64,000 nt of DNA from Cellulophaga fucicola. Lineage in GTDB: Bacteria > Bacteroidota > Bacteroidia > Flavobacteriales > Flavobacteriaceae. A program made the translations under genes and the position numbers. Where the stretch lies: positions 496,001-560,000 of the forward strand of contig NZ_FPIY01000001.1 in NCBI RefSeq assembly GCF_900119145.1, given 5' to 3'. This document shows positions 27,791-36,643 of this stretch, in pieces. How positions within the stretch are numbered: position 1 is the first letter of the stretch; every line of letters begins with the position of its first letter. The notes under the pieces are model-generated. The model saw only the letters and a list, made by a program, of their open reading frames with translations. It did no database searches and was not told the DNA's origin.

Positions 27791-28789
27791 TTAAATTTTC
27801 ACAATCATTTTTCCTTTGTTTTTTCCATCGAATAAATCGATAAAAGCACTTGGGATATTTTCAAAGCCGTTGACAACGGTTTCAGTATAGGTTAATTTAC
27901 CTTCTGCTAACCAAGTTGATAATTCCTTCATTGCTTCAGGAAACTTATCTGCGTAGTTAGATACAATAAACCCTTGCATTAAGGCGCTGTTTTTAACTAA
28001 AAATGGTTGTACACTTATACTTTGCGGTAATTCGGTATTATTATATACAGATATTGCTCCACAAATAATCATCCTTGCAAACTTGTTAATATTAAAAAGC
28101 ACTGCATCAGATATTGGTCCGCCTACATTATCAAAATAGATATCTACACCATTTGGAGCAGCTGCTGCAATTGCAGCTTTCATATCTTTAGTAGTATTGT
28201 AATTTATAGCAGCATCAAAACCAAATTTAGACTTAAGCATTTCTACTTTTTCATCTGTACCTGCAATACCAATTACATTAAGTCCAAGAATTTTTCCTAT
28301 TTGGCCAACAACACTACCAACAGCACCAGCAGCACCAGAAACAACAAGTGTTTCGCCAGCTTTAGGTTTTCCTATTTGGTTTAAGCCTAAGTAAGCAGTT
28401 AAGCCAGTCATTCCTAAAACACCTAAGTATGTGCTTAAAGGAGCTTTAGAACCATCTACTTTTAATAGGCCTTCGCCGTTAGATATTTGCTTTGTTTTCC
28501 AGTCTAACATTCCGGAAACAAAATCTCCTTCTTTAAAATTGTCATTTTTAGAAGCAAGTACTTTTGCAACAACACCAGAATGTACTGGTTTATTTAACTC
28601 AAAAGGAGGGACATAAGACTTTGCATCGCTCATTCTTCCTCTTAAGTAAGGATCTACAGATACGTAAGTTGTTTCTAAAAGCAACTCACCATCTTTAATC
28701 GTTACATCAGATTCATCCTTTACAAATTCAAAATCTGATACTGAAGGCTTCCCCTCAGGTCTGTTTTTTAATAAAATTGTCTGAATCAT
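27791..28789 (-). CDS. NADP-dependent oxidoreductase (zinc-free MDR, leukotriene B4 12-hydroxydehydrogenase type)
   Basis: A zinc-independent medium-chain reductase of 332 residues, of the type that reduces the double bond of enals and enones. The family opening (a YVSVDPYLRGRM segment near residue 45) and the Rossmann signature (SGAAGAVGSVVGQIGK, near 155) are present, and the catalytic zinc Cys/His ligands of alcohol dehydrogenases are absent. In the same operon as the nitroreductase and Fe-ADH, it would remove alpha,beta-unsaturated carbonyls. Confidence 0.9.
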   Translation of the reverse strand: MIQTILLKNRPEGKPSVSDFEFVKDESDVTIKDGELLLETTYVSVDPYLRGRMSDAKSYVPPFELNKPVHSGVVAKVLASKNDNFKEGDFVSGMLDWKTKQISNGEGLLKVDGSKAPLSTYLGVLGMTGLTAYLGLNQIGKPKAGETLVVSGAAGAVGSVVGQIGKILGLNVIGIAGTDEKVEMLKSKFGFDAAINYNTTKDMKAAIAAAAPNGVDIYFDNVGGPISDAVLFNINKFARMIICGAISVYNNTELPQSISVQPFLVKNSALMQGFIVSNYADKFPEAMKELSTWLAEGKLTYTETVVNGFENIPSAFIDLFDGKNKGKMIVKI

Positions 28790-28800
28790 AATTTTTGTTT

Positions 28801-29433
28801 TTATTCTATTACAGTTACTAAATCTTCTGTACTATTACGTACTTTAACTAAATTTACTAACCAATCTTCTTCTGTTTTTCTGTATCCTAATGGTAACAAA
28901 ACTGCACTACGTAATCCTTTTTCGCGTAATCCTAAAATTTCGTCTACTGAAGCAGGATCAAAACCTTCTAACGGAGTAGCATCTACACCTTCAAAAGCAG
29001 CAGCTATAATTGAGTGAGAAAAAGCAATGTACGCTTGTTTTGCAGCGTGATTAAAGTTTTCTTCTGCATCTCTTTGTGGGTACATATCTAACAACATTTT
29101 TCTGTAGTTTTCCCAACCTTCGTTTTTAAAGCCACGGATATCGTTAGTTAAATCGAACATTCTATTAATACGTTCAGGAGTATAGGTATCCCAAGCAGCA
29201 AAAACTAATAGGTGAGAACAGTCTGTAATTACAGATTGGTTCCAAGCTATTGGCTTAATTTTTTCTTTAATTTCTTGATTTTTTACTACAAAAATTTCAA
29301 AAGGTTGTAAGCCACTAGATGTTGGTGCTAAACGCGCTGCTTCAATAATTCTGTCAATTTTGTCTTCAGCTACTTTTTCACCATTCATTGCTTTAGCAGC
29401 GTATCTCCAATTTAATTTATCTAATAATTCCAT
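28801..29433 (-). CDS. nitroreductase-family NAD(P)H oxidoreductase
   Basis: An FMN-dependent reductase of 210 residues, NfsB-like. The N-terminal RYAAKAMNG segment, the APTSSGLQPFEIFVV stretch near residue 35 and the C-terminal GLREKGLRSAVLLPLGYR are characteristic of the family. Members reduce quinones, nitro compounds or enals. The gene lies 36 bases behind the TetR gene, inside the operon. A paralogue lies at 58717. Confidence 0.92.
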   Translation of the reverse strand: MELLDKLNWRYAAKAMNGEKVAEDKIDRIIEAARLAPTSSGLQPFEIFVVKNQEIKEKIKPIAWNQSVITDCSHLLVFAAWDTYTPERINRMFDLTNDIRGFKNEGWENYRKMLLDMYPQRDAEENFNHAAKQAYIAFSHSIIAAAFEGVDATPLEGFDPASVDEILGLREKGLRSAVLLPLGYRKTEEDWLVNLVKVRNSTEDLVTVIE

Positions 29434-29469
29434 TTTTTCTGTATTATATATTTAGTTTATCTATTTTTT

Positions 29470-30048
29470 TTATGCTTTAATGCTATTCCAAGCCGCCAAA
29501 TAAGACTGTTCTATATGCTCCTTAGTTAATGTAATTGCTCCTCTTTTTTGAGAAATAATTAAAAATGATAACGGTATAATTGTGTATGCATATAAAATAT
29601 GATCTGACATTGGTTTTATTAAACCTTCCTTTTTACCTCTTCCCCATAAATCTAACAAGGTCTGAAAATGCTTTATGCCAACTTCTCGACTAGGTTCGTC
29701 TATCATTGGTGTGTTATCACACTGTGCTAAAAACATTGCCTCTTCACAATGTTTAAATTTAAAATCGGCAATTCTATTCCAAATCAATTTAAAACCTTCT
29801 TCCACAGACATACTTTCTTCAAAAGTTTCAAAGGCATATGCAGTAAATTTTTCTTTAACCTCTATATATGTCTTGTTTACTAAATCTTGTTTGTTTTCAA
29901 AATACAAGTATATAGTAGCTGGTGAAACATTTGCCATTTTGGCAATTTTAGACATAGGAGTAGCGTGGAAACCATTGTTATTAACCAACTCTATTGTTGC
30001 TTTAATAAGTGCATTACGTTTATCTATACTCTTTTGTAATTTTGCCAT
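29470..30048 (-). CDS. TetR/AcrR-family transcriptional regulator
   Basis: A 192-residue repressor with an N-terminal helix-turn-helix (NGFHATPMSKIAKMANVSPATIYLYFENKQDL, residues about 20-52) and a helical ligand-binding C-terminal domain with a Cys (KHCEEAMFLAQCDN) that could sense electrophiles. Its ATG overlaps the DoxX stop (TAATG), so it is translated with the gene it probably controls. A perfect AATGAA-TG-TTCATT dyad lies at the operon promoter, as expected for autoregulation. Confidence 0.9.
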   Translation of the reverse strand: MAKLQKSIDKRNALIKATIELVNNNGFHATPMSKIAKMANVSPATIYLYFENKQDLVNKTYIEVKEKFTAYAFETFEESMSVEEGFKLIWNRIADFKFKHCEEAMFLAQCDNTPMIDEPSREVGIKHFQTLLDLWGRGKKEGLIKPMSDHILYAYTIIPLSFLIISQKRGAITLTKEHIEQSYLAAWNSIKA

Positions 30049-30416
30049 TATGCTTTAATTTTATATAATTTATAAGACAAAGCAATTAAAATTAGCTGAA
30101 TAGGTAATCTTATTAATGCGGCTTCGTGACTACCAATTGCCGGTGTGTCTGAAAACACATCCCAAATGTGTATTGGTAAAAAAAGTAACATTAAAATACA
30201 AATTGCTAATGCAGCTTTTTTAGTAAATTTTGGAAAAAGTAATAAGACACCCAAAGTAACTTCTAAAATTCCTGAGGCATAAATAATAAAGGTTTTAAAA
30301 ACCAATACATCTGGCACAAATGGATTAAAAAAGTCTGGATTTACAAAATGCTGACTACCTGCATATATCATAAATACAGCAAGAAGTAGTTTTAAAATGT
30401 TCCAAATTAATTTCAT
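30048..30416 (-). CDS. DoxX-family membrane protein
   Basis: A small membrane protein of 122 residues with four hydrophobic segments and the DoxX signature (YAGSQHFVNPDFF near residue 18). The frame runs up to an ATG at 30461, but that region contains the -7 box, so translation must start at the ATG at 30416 (MKLIWNILKLLL). It is the first gene of the six-gene operon. DoxX proteins are linked to redox or quinone chemistry; no precise role is known. Confidence 0.85.
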   Translation of the reverse strand: MKLIWNILKLLLAVFMIYAGSQHFVNPDFFNPFVPDVLVFKTFIIYASGILEVTLGVLLLFPKFTKKAALAICILMLLFLPIHIWDVFSDTPAIGSHEAALIRLPIQLILIALSYKLYKIKA

Positions 30417-30434
30417 GTCTTTGTTTTGATAGTA

Positions 30435-30442
30435 CAAAGATA
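30435..30442 (-). promoter_or_regulatory. -7 box of the detoxification operon
   Basis: The minus-strand TATCTTTG fits TAnnTTTG, with the TetR-type dyad 6 bases upstream of it. Confidence 0.65.
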
Positions 30443-30448
30443 TATAAA

Positions 30449-30462
30449 AATGAATGTTCATT
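30449..30462. promoter_or_regulatory. TetR-type operator dyad
   Basis: AATGAA-TG-TTCATT is a perfect 6-bp inverted repeat. It covers about -17 to -30 of the promoter, an ideal place for repression. Confidence 0.65.
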
Positions 30463-30514
30463 CTTTTTTTTAACGTTATTTAATATCAAATTAACATAGA
30501 CGTTAAAAAAAGGA

Positions 30515-31084
30515 CTAAATTTGGATGCTAATTATTTGGCCAGGAGTAAGGTTATCTAATGTAATGTCTGCGATGCGTGCACGTACAAGACGTAGTGTTG
30601 GAAAGCCAACCGATGCAGTCATTTTACGGACTTGTCTATATTTGCCTTCAGTTATAGAAATGCTAATCCAGCTGTTAGGTCTGTGTCTACCTAATCTAAT
30701 TTTAGAATCTGGTTTTGGTAAATGCACAGGTTCATCAATAAGCTTAACATTGCAAGAATTTGTAGTATATGTGGTACCATTTAAGCCAATTTCTACTCCA
30801 TTTTCTAATTTTTGAATAGCATCAGCAGTAATTAAACCATCTAATTGTGCGTAATATTCTTTTTCTATACCAGATCTATTTATAGTATCACTTAATTTAC
30901 CATCTGTTGTGAGTAAAAGTAGACCTTCAGATTTTTCATCTAAACGACCAATGGGCATTATACCATCAGTAAAAGTATAAAATTCTGATAAAAACTTTTT
31001 TTTAAGTTGATTTGTGTCATTCGTCGCCAACTGACTAAGTACACCGTATGGCTTGTACATTTTATAATGAAGATGCTTAGGCAT
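30515..31084 (-). CDS. RNA pseudouridine synthase, RluE-like
   Basis: A 189-residue single-domain pseudouridine synthase of the RsuA/RluE group. The catalytic GRLDEKSEGLLLLT motif (Asp near residue 45) and the KYRQVRKM motif near residue 149 are intact, and the S4 domain of the longer members is lacking, as in RluE (pseudouridine 2457 of 23S rRNA). The target base is inferred from the closest type. A -7 box lies about 24 bases before the start. Confidence 0.85.
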   Translation of the reverse strand: MPKHLHYKMYKPYGVLSQLATNDTNQLKKKFLSEFYTFTDGIMPIGRLDEKSEGLLLLTTDGKLSDTINRSGIEKEYYAQLDGLITADAIQKLENGVEIGLNGTTYTTNSCNVKLIDEPVHLPKPDSKIRLGRHRPNSWISISITEGKYRQVRKMTASVGFPTLRLVRARIADITLDNLTPGQIISIQI

Positions 31085-31107
31085 AAAGTATAATCAAATA
31101 TGAGATG

Positions 31108-31115
31108 CAAAAATA
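31108..31115 (-). promoter_or_regulatory. -7 box of the RluE-like gene
   Basis: The minus-strand TATTTTTG fits TAnnTTTG, 24 bases before the start codon. Confidence 0.45.
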
Positions 31116-31232
31116 ATAAGAATATAGACAGCAGCTCTATTGTTTACAATCTAATAAACATTAAGATAATTTTAAGAGTATAGCCTTGCTAACAAAAGTA
31201 TCTTTATATTCAATTTTTAAAACCTATTATTA

Positions 31233-33356
31233 ATGAAAAATATATATGCAGTAGCACTCGTTACTATTTTGTTTGCCTCTTGTAAAGATGGTAAGACAAA
31301 AACAGAAACAACTACCGAAAATACTATGAACAAAACAGAAAACCCTTTGCTAATAGAGAGTAAATTACCTTATGGTGCACCGGACTTTACGTTAATTAAA
31401 AACGAACATTTTAAGCCTGCATTGCAACAAGGTATAGCTGCACAGAATGAAGCCGTAGCTAAAATTGCAAATAATACAGAGCCAGCAACTTTTGATAATA
31501 CTATTTTAGAATTAGAAAAGAGTGGTACATTATTACAAAGTGTACAAAATGTATTTTCTGGACTTACAGGTGCGCATACCAATGATGAATTGCAGGCGGT
31601 ACAGGAAGAAATGGCTCCAAAGTTTTCTGAATTGCAAGATGGTATTTACTTAAACGAAAAGTTATTTAAGAGAGTTAAAGAGCTTTATGTAAAAAGAGAT
31701 AGCTTGGTTTTAGATCCAGAATCTAATAAATTATTAGAGACTTATTTTGAAGCCTTTGAAAAAGCAGGAGCAAACTTAAGTGAGGCAGATAAAGAGACAC
31801 TAAAAACATACAATACTAAGTTAGCTACACTTATTAATACCTTTAATAAAACATTATTAGCTGCTAATAATGACGGAGCTCTAGTATTTACTAATAAAGA
31901 AGATTTAGTTGGTTTAACGGAATCACAATTAAAATCTTTAGAAAATAAAGATGGTAAAGGGTGGAAAATTCCATTATTAAATACAACGCAACAACCATTA
32001 TTACAAAGCTTAGAAAATAGAGCTACTAGAGAAAAAGTATTTAAAGCATCTTGGACTAGAGCAGACGGATCTAAAAATGATACAAAAACGATAATTACGC
32101 AAATAGCAGAATTAAGAGCTAAAAAAGGCGCTTTATTAGGTTTTGCTAACTACGCAGAGTGGAGTTTACAAGGAACTATGGCAGAGAAACCAGAAAATGT
32201 AATTAATATGTTTAATGGCTTAATACCCGCTGCTACAGCAAAAGCAAAGAATGAAGCTTCTGAAATTCAAAAAATGATTACCAAGAATGGAGAAGATTTT
32301 ACTTTAGAAGCTTGGGATTGGAACCGTTACGCAGAAATGGTTAAAAAAGAAAAGTACGACTTAGATGAGAGTGCTATTAAACCATATTTTGAAGTAAAAA
32401 CTGTTTTAGAAAAAGGTGTTTTTTACGCAGCAGAAAAACTATACGGTATTACCTTTAAAGAACGTAAAGATATACCAACCTACCATAAAGATGTTATGGT
32501 ATATGAGTTATTTGAAGAAAACGGAGATCAATTAGGATTGTTTTATGCCGATTACTTTGCAAGACCTAGTAAAAGGGGTGGTGCTTGGATGAGTAATTTT
32601 GTGACGCAGTCTCATTTATACAATAAAAAACCTGTTATATATAATGTATGTAACTACCCTAAACCAGCAGAAGGTGATGCTGCTTTGTTAACGTATGATG
32701 AAGTTAGTACAATGTTTCATGAATTTGGACATGCATTACATGGTTTCTTTGCAAATCAAGAATATCCTTCTTTATCTGGTACAGCTGTAGCTAGAGATTT
32801 TGTAGAGTTTCCTTCTCAGTTTAACGAGAACTGGGCATTATATCCAGAAATATTAAAAAACTATGCTTTAAATTATAAAACAGGAGAGCAAATACCACAG
32901 GCTTTACTAGATAAAATTAAAAAGGCTGGTACGTTTAATCAAGGATATAGTTTAACAGAAAACCTTGCTGCTTCTAATTTAGATATGCAATGGCATACTA
33001 TTGCTGCAAATGCAAATGTTACCGCTGCAAATGCTTTTGAAAAAGATGCATTGCACAAAACAAAATTAGATGTTGTAAGCGCTGTACCACCACGTTACAG
33101 ATCTACTTATTTTGCACACATATTTGGTAGTGGATATGCTGCTGGGTATTATTCTTATTTATGGACAGAAATGTTGCATCATGATGCGTACAATTGGTTT
33201 GAAAACAATGGAGGTTTAACTCGTGAAAATGGACAACGTTTTAGAGATATGGTTATTTCTAGAGGAAACACTGTAGATCTAGAAGCAATGTATAAAAACT
33301 GGAGAGGTAGCGACCCAAAAATTGAGCCAATGTTAAAAGCACGTGGTTTAAAATAA
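31233..33356 (+). CDS. M3-family metallopeptidase (oligopeptidase A/Dcp type), lipoprotein
   Basis: A zinc oligopeptidase of 707 residues with a lipoprotein signal (lipobox LFASC, Cys15). The zinc motif HEFGH (residues 496-500) is followed by the third ligand Glu525, matching family M3. The C-terminal half has the conserved ARPSKRGGAWMSN and YFAHIFGSGYAAGYYSY segments. It would trim short peptides in the periplasm. A strong terminator follows. Confidence 0.93.
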   Translation: MKNIYAVALVTILFASCKDGKTKTETTTENTMNKTENPLLIESKLPYGAPDFTLIKNEHFKPALQQGIAAQNEAVAKIANNTEPATFDNTILELEKSGTLLQSVQNVFSGLTGAHTNDELQAVQEEMAPKFSELQDGIYLNEKLFKRVKELYVKRDSLVLDPESNKLLETYFEAFEKAGANLSEADKETLKTYNTKLATLINTFNKTLLAANNDGALVFTNKEDLVGLTESQLKSLENKDGKGWKIPLLNTTQQPLLQSLENRATREKVFKASWTRADGSKNDTKTIITQIAELRAKKGALLGFANYAEWSLQGTMAEKPENVINMFNGLIPAATAKAKNEASEIQKMITKNGEDFTLEAWDWNRYAEMVKKEKYDLDESAIKPYFEVKTVLEKGVFYAAEKLYGITFKERKDIPTYHKDVMVYELFEENGDQLGLFYADYFARPSKRGGAWMSNFVTQSHLYNKKPVIYNVCNYPKPAEGDAALLTYDEVSTMFHEFGHALHGFFANQEYPSLSGTAVARDFVEFPSQFNENWALYPEILKNYALNYKTGEQIPQALLDKIKKAGTFNQGYSLTENLAASNLDMQWHTIAANANVTAANAFEKDALHKTKLDVVSAVPPRYRSTYFAHIFGSGYAAGYYSYLWTEMLHHDAYNWFENNGGLTRENGQRFRDMVISRGNTVDLEAMYKNWRGSDPKIEPMLKARGLK

Positions 33357-33375
33357 ACAAATACTATATTAAATA

Positions 33376-33406
33376 AAAAGGAGCCTTTGAAAGGCTCCTT
33401 TTTTTG
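33376..33406. terminator. terminator between the M3 peptidase and qNOR genes
   Basis: AAAAAGGAGCCTTT and AAAGGCTCCTTTTT form a stem with T on one side and A on the other, so it can serve both convergent genes. Confidence 0.85.
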
Positions 33407-33426
33407 TTTAAAAAAATCGGGGATTA

Positions 33427-35643
33427 CTATTTTTTCTTATAACAGTATATTGTTTCCTGTACTGTAAACCAGCAGAAGTAGAATATACCAATAGAGAATA
33501 AAATATCGCCCACCATACGCAACCATTTTAAGGTTTGTACTGTTGGTGAGTATAATAAGTTGGACTCTCTAGCAAAAGAATACCCTTGAGTTATAGAGGT
33601 ATATGCTTGTATAATACCAATTGGTAATAAACTTAGTAATACCATAGCTATTAAGCCTATGTTTAAAAACCAAAAGGCTCTTTTTAGCTTTTTACTTTTC
33701 CAAACTCTGTCTGAATAAAAACGTAGACACATTATAATAAAGCCCATTCCTAACAAACCATATACACCAAACAAAGCCGTGTGCGCGTGCACTGCAGTTG
33801 TATTTAATCCTTGTATATAATACAGCGCAATTGGCGGGTTAATTAAGAATCCAAATACACCTGCACCTAAAAAGTTCCAGAAAGCAACAGCTATAAAGAA
33901 AAAGATAGGCCATTTGTATTTTTGTATCCATTCTTTACTTTTTAATAAATTCCAATGTTCCCTAATTTCAAAGCCCATTAAAGTTAATGGTACAACTTCT
34001 AAAGCACTAAAAGTAGCTCCTAATGCAATAGCTTGTACAGGTGTACCAGAATAGTATAGATGGTGTAATGTGCCAATAATACCACCTGCTAAAAATATTG
34101 AAGCAGATGCAATAGAAACTTTACCTGCTGTTTTTGCTGATATAATTTTCATTCTTGAAAAAATAAAAGCAATAACTACAGTAGCAAAAACTTCAAAGAA
34201 ACCTTCTACCCAAAGATGTACCAACCACCACCTCCAATAGTTAATAACAGGTAAGCTACTGTTTTCGCCATACATTAATCCTGAAAAGAAGAACATGCCA
34301 ATAGCCATTACAGATAATAGCAATATAATAAGTAAGTGTTTAGACTCATCATTCTTTTTTATAGCAAATAAAATATGTCTACTTACCATTATTACCCAAA
34401 GTACAAGTCCTATTCCTAGGAATATCTGCCAAAATCTACCTAAGTCCATATATTCATACCCTTGGTGACCAAAGAAAAAGTTAGTGGTTAAGTCTAAGAA
34501 TTGATGTACACCAAGCCATTCTCCAAGCATAGAACCTAAAACAATTACAAGTAAGGCTACAAATAAGAAGTTAATTCCAAAAACTTGATATTTCATTTCT
34601 TTTCCTGATATCATCGGAGCTAAAAATAAACCAGTAGCTAACCACGTAGCAGCAATCCAGAATACTGCCAATTGTGTGTGCCAGGTTCTTGTAATAGAGT
34701 AGGGCAAGAAACTAGATAAATCGAACCCAAAAAATGCTTGACCTTCTACGGTATAATGTACTGTTAGTATGCCTAAGACTACCTGTAATGCGATTAAAAA
34801 GCATATTATTAAATAATATTTTAATACAGCTTTTTGCGAACGTAGCATTTTTAATCCAGTTAATGGGTCGGAATCTGGTTTAGTAATAGAATCTCCTTTT
34901 TCGTGATTTCTTAAGTAATAAAACGTAAGAATACCAATAAATAGTAGCAGTAAAACAATAGACAAGCCAGACCATATAATAGAATCGTTTGTTATATTAT
35001 TATCTATTAATGGTTCGTGTGGCCAGTTAGATGTGTATGTGTAATCTTTACCAGGTCTGTTGGTGCTCGCAGCCCAAGAGGTCCAAAAGAAAAACGCATT
35101 TAATTGTTTTAATTTTGTTTTATCTGTTAATGCACCTACAGGTATAGCATACCTCTCGTTACCATTTGAAAAAATACTACTGTAGTGCTCGTTATTGCTA
35201 AGTATAGGGGCAACACGAGCTTCAGAAATAGTAATGGTTTTGGTATCAGGATTATAAGAATCTGTTTTTATATCCTTAATTAACTTAGCCTTTAATGCGG
35301 CTTTTTTTTCTACATCTAAATTAGCATAAGTGCTATTAAAGTCTCGTTTAGACCAATGTTCTAATATATAAACAGCTTCTTTGTGTATCCAGTCTGCCGT
35401 CCAATCTGGTGCCACATAACTACCGTGACCCCAAACAGAACCAACCTCCATACCACCAATAGACTCCCATACATTTTGCCCTATTTGTATATCTGCTTTT
35501 GTATAAAATATTTCACCTGTTTCCTTTACTATTACTTGCTCTGGTATAGGAGGCTGAGTTTGATAAACTTCTGTACCAACCCAAATTAGTACTATAAAGG
35601 AGAGTACTACTACGCTTGTAAAAGCTATCCAAATTTTTCTCAT
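33427..35643 (-). CDS. norZ: quinol-dependent nitric oxide reductase (qNOR)
   Basis: A single-chain quinol NO reductase of 738 residues that reduces two NO to N2O. An N-terminal membrane anchor and periplasmic domain (residues about 30-220, with a GSYVAPDWTADW segment) precede a 12-helix heme-copper-oxidase-like core. Predicted heme and FeB ligands are visible in HTQLAVFW, VHLWVEGFFEVF, HHLYYSG and the HAHTALFG segment. The absence of a separate norC and the N-terminal extension identify the quinol type. It follows the cupin gene by 11 bases in an operon-like group with the Rrf2 regulator upstream. Confidence 0.94.
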   Translation of the reverse strand: MRKIWIAFTSVVVLSFIVLIWVGTEVYQTQPPIPEQVIVKETGEIFYTKADIQIGQNVWESIGGMEVGSVWGHGSYVAPDWTADWIHKEAVYILEHWSKRDFNSTYANLDVEKKAALKAKLIKDIKTDSYNPDTKTITISEARVAPILSNNEHYSSIFSNGNERYAIPVGALTDKTKLKQLNAFFFWTSWAASTNRPGKDYTYTSNWPHEPLIDNNITNDSIIWSGLSIVLLLLFIGILTFYYLRNHEKGDSITKPDSDPLTGLKMLRSQKAVLKYYLIICFLIALQVVLGILTVHYTVEGQAFFGFDLSSFLPYSITRTWHTQLAVFWIAATWLATGLFLAPMISGKEMKYQVFGINFLFVALLVIVLGSMLGEWLGVHQFLDLTTNFFFGHQGYEYMDLGRFWQIFLGIGLVLWVIMVSRHILFAIKKNDESKHLLIILLLSVMAIGMFFFSGLMYGENSSLPVINYWRWWLVHLWVEGFFEVFATVVIAFIFSRMKIISAKTAGKVSIASASIFLAGGIIGTLHHLYYSGTPVQAIALGATFSALEVVPLTLMGFEIREHWNLLKSKEWIQKYKWPIFFFIAVAFWNFLGAGVFGFLINPPIALYYIQGLNTTAVHAHTALFGVYGLLGMGFIIMCLRFYSDRVWKSKKLKRAFWFLNIGLIAMVLLSLLPIGIIQAYTSITQGYSFARESNLLYSPTVQTLKWLRMVGDILFSIGIFYFCWFTVQETIYCYKKK

Positions 35644-35654
35644 TGTATCTGTGT

Positions 35655-35996
35655 TTAGTTGTTTATTACTTTGTTTACACGGTCTAATGTATCTGCTTTG
35701 GAGATAGACAACCTAACAATAGCATCTTCAGTACAGACTAAATCGTGTGGTATGTTGCTTTTTAGACTTAATAAATCTCCTTTTTTAAGAAGATGTTTTT
35801 TATTATGTACACCAAATTCTATTTCTCCTTCAAAGATTTCTACAACTATAGGGCAGGGTGCTTTGTGTTCTTTCATTACGTTTCCTTTTCGCATTAAAAT
35901 TCTTATTTCTTTGCTTACTTCTGTTTCCATTAGTAGTTGCAAAGAGGGTTTACCATCCTTATAGATTTTATCCTTTGTTAATGAAGCTGTTATCAT
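35655..35996 (-). CDS. small cupin protein of the NO-response operon
   Basis: A 113-residue cupin-fold protein. The beta strands with a GEIEFGVHNKKHLLKKGDLLSL centre and a later IPHDL fit a single cupin barrel; metal-binding His residues are few (IPHD). I do not recognise a specific family. It lies 11 bases upstream of the qNOR gene and shares its transcript, so a role in NO or nitrosative stress is likely. One of the two candidate operators lies in front of it. Confidence 0.72.
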   Translation of the reverse strand: MITASLTKDKIYKDGKPSLQLLMETEVSKEIRILMRKGNVMKEHKAPCPIVVEIFEGEIEFGVHNKKHLLKKGDLLSLKSNIPHDLVCTEDAIVRLSISKADTLDRVNKVINN

Positions 35997-36033
35997 AATT
36001 TTTAATTTAAATAGTTATTTATTTATATAAAAA

Positions 36034-36049
36034 GATAAGATTACCTTTT
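36034..36049. promoter_or_regulatory. candidate Rrf2 operator before the cupin-qNOR pair
   Basis: GATAAGATTACCTTTT resembles GACAAAATTATCCTTT at 36551, and each site is followed by a shared TATCCTTTATT or CCTTTATT stretch. The pairing of sites at both promoters fits one regulator. Confidence 0.45.
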
Positions 36050-36072
36050 TATCCTTTATTGGGTTAAAAGTT

Positions 36073-36507
36073 TTATATTTTAAGGTGAAATATATCAGAG
36101 TTCATATCCTTAACCACCATAGATAAGGTGTTTTTTTCTAACATATTTTTAAGATCTTCTCTAATTTTCACAAATTTAAAATGAAGAGGGCAGGGTTCTT
36201 TTTCGTTACATTGATGTAGGCCTAAGCCGCAACCCGTATAAATAGAATCTCCGTCTAAAACAGATACAATATCACTTAATTTAATAGTAGATAAGTTTTC
36301 TTTCTCTATAAAAAAACCTCCGTACGGACCTTTAGAAGATTGTACAAATCCGCTTTTTGTTAGTTGTTGTAAAATCTTTGCTGTAAAAGCCTGTGGCGAG
36401 TCTATAGATTCTGATATAGTAGTTAAACTAACCTTTGTATCTACAGTAGATTGTTTTGCAATAAAAAGTACTGCTCTAAGTCCGTATTCGCAAGATTTTG
36501 AAAACAT
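36073..36507 (-). CDS. Rrf2-family regulator (NsrR/IscR-like)
   Basis: A 144-residue winged-helix regulator. The N-terminal SCEYGLRAVLFIA segment and the DNA-binding helix near residues 35-50 (SPQAFTAKILQQLTKSGFV) are typical of Rrf2. Three cysteines in CGLGLHQCNEKEPC (spacing C-x6-C-x5-C) would hold an Fe-S cluster, as in NsrR and IscR, whose cluster reacts with NO. Next to a NO reductase the NsrR-like role is the simplest reading. Its own promoter overlaps a candidate operator, so it is probably autoregulated. Confidence 0.88.
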   Translation of the reverse strand: MFSKSCEYGLRAVLFIAKQSTVDTKVSLTTISESIDSPQAFTAKILQQLTKSGFVQSSKGPYGGFFIEKENLSTIKLSDIVSVLDGDSIYTGCGLGLHQCNEKEPCPLHFKFVKIREDLKNMLEKNTLSMVVKDMNSDIFHLKI

Positions 36508-36524
36508 ACAATTATTTTATGTTA

Positions 36525-36557
36525 CAAAACTATACAATATTTTAATAGCGGACAAAA
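36525..36557 (-). promoter_or_regulatory. Rrf2 promoter: -33 TTTG and -7 TAGTTTTG
   Basis: On the minus strand a TTTTG (36557-36553) is followed after 20 bases by TAGTTTTG (36532-36525), the standard Bacteroidota spacing. It is the best-formed promoter seen in this window. Confidence 0.7.
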
Positions 36558-36566
36558 TTATCCTTT
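36551..36566. promoter_or_regulatory. candidate operator overlapping the Rrf2 -33 box
   Basis: GACAAAATTATCCTTT contains the imperfect dyad GGACA/TATCC (from 36550) and covers the -33 element of the Rrf2 gene. It matches the site at 36034. Confidence 0.5.
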
Positions 36567-36577
36567 ATTATTTTTTA

Positions 36578-36620
36578 ATAAAAAAAGAAGCAATTATTTA
36601 GTATAAATAATTGCTTCTTA
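36578..36620 (-). terminator. terminator of the M14 gene pair
   Basis: A 14-bp perfect stem (GAAGCAATTATTTA, 36587-36600, with its complement 36604-36617) with a 3-base loop; on the minus strand a T run follows. Confidence 0.85.
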
Positions 36621-36643
36621 AAACTTAAGTTTATGTTAGAATT

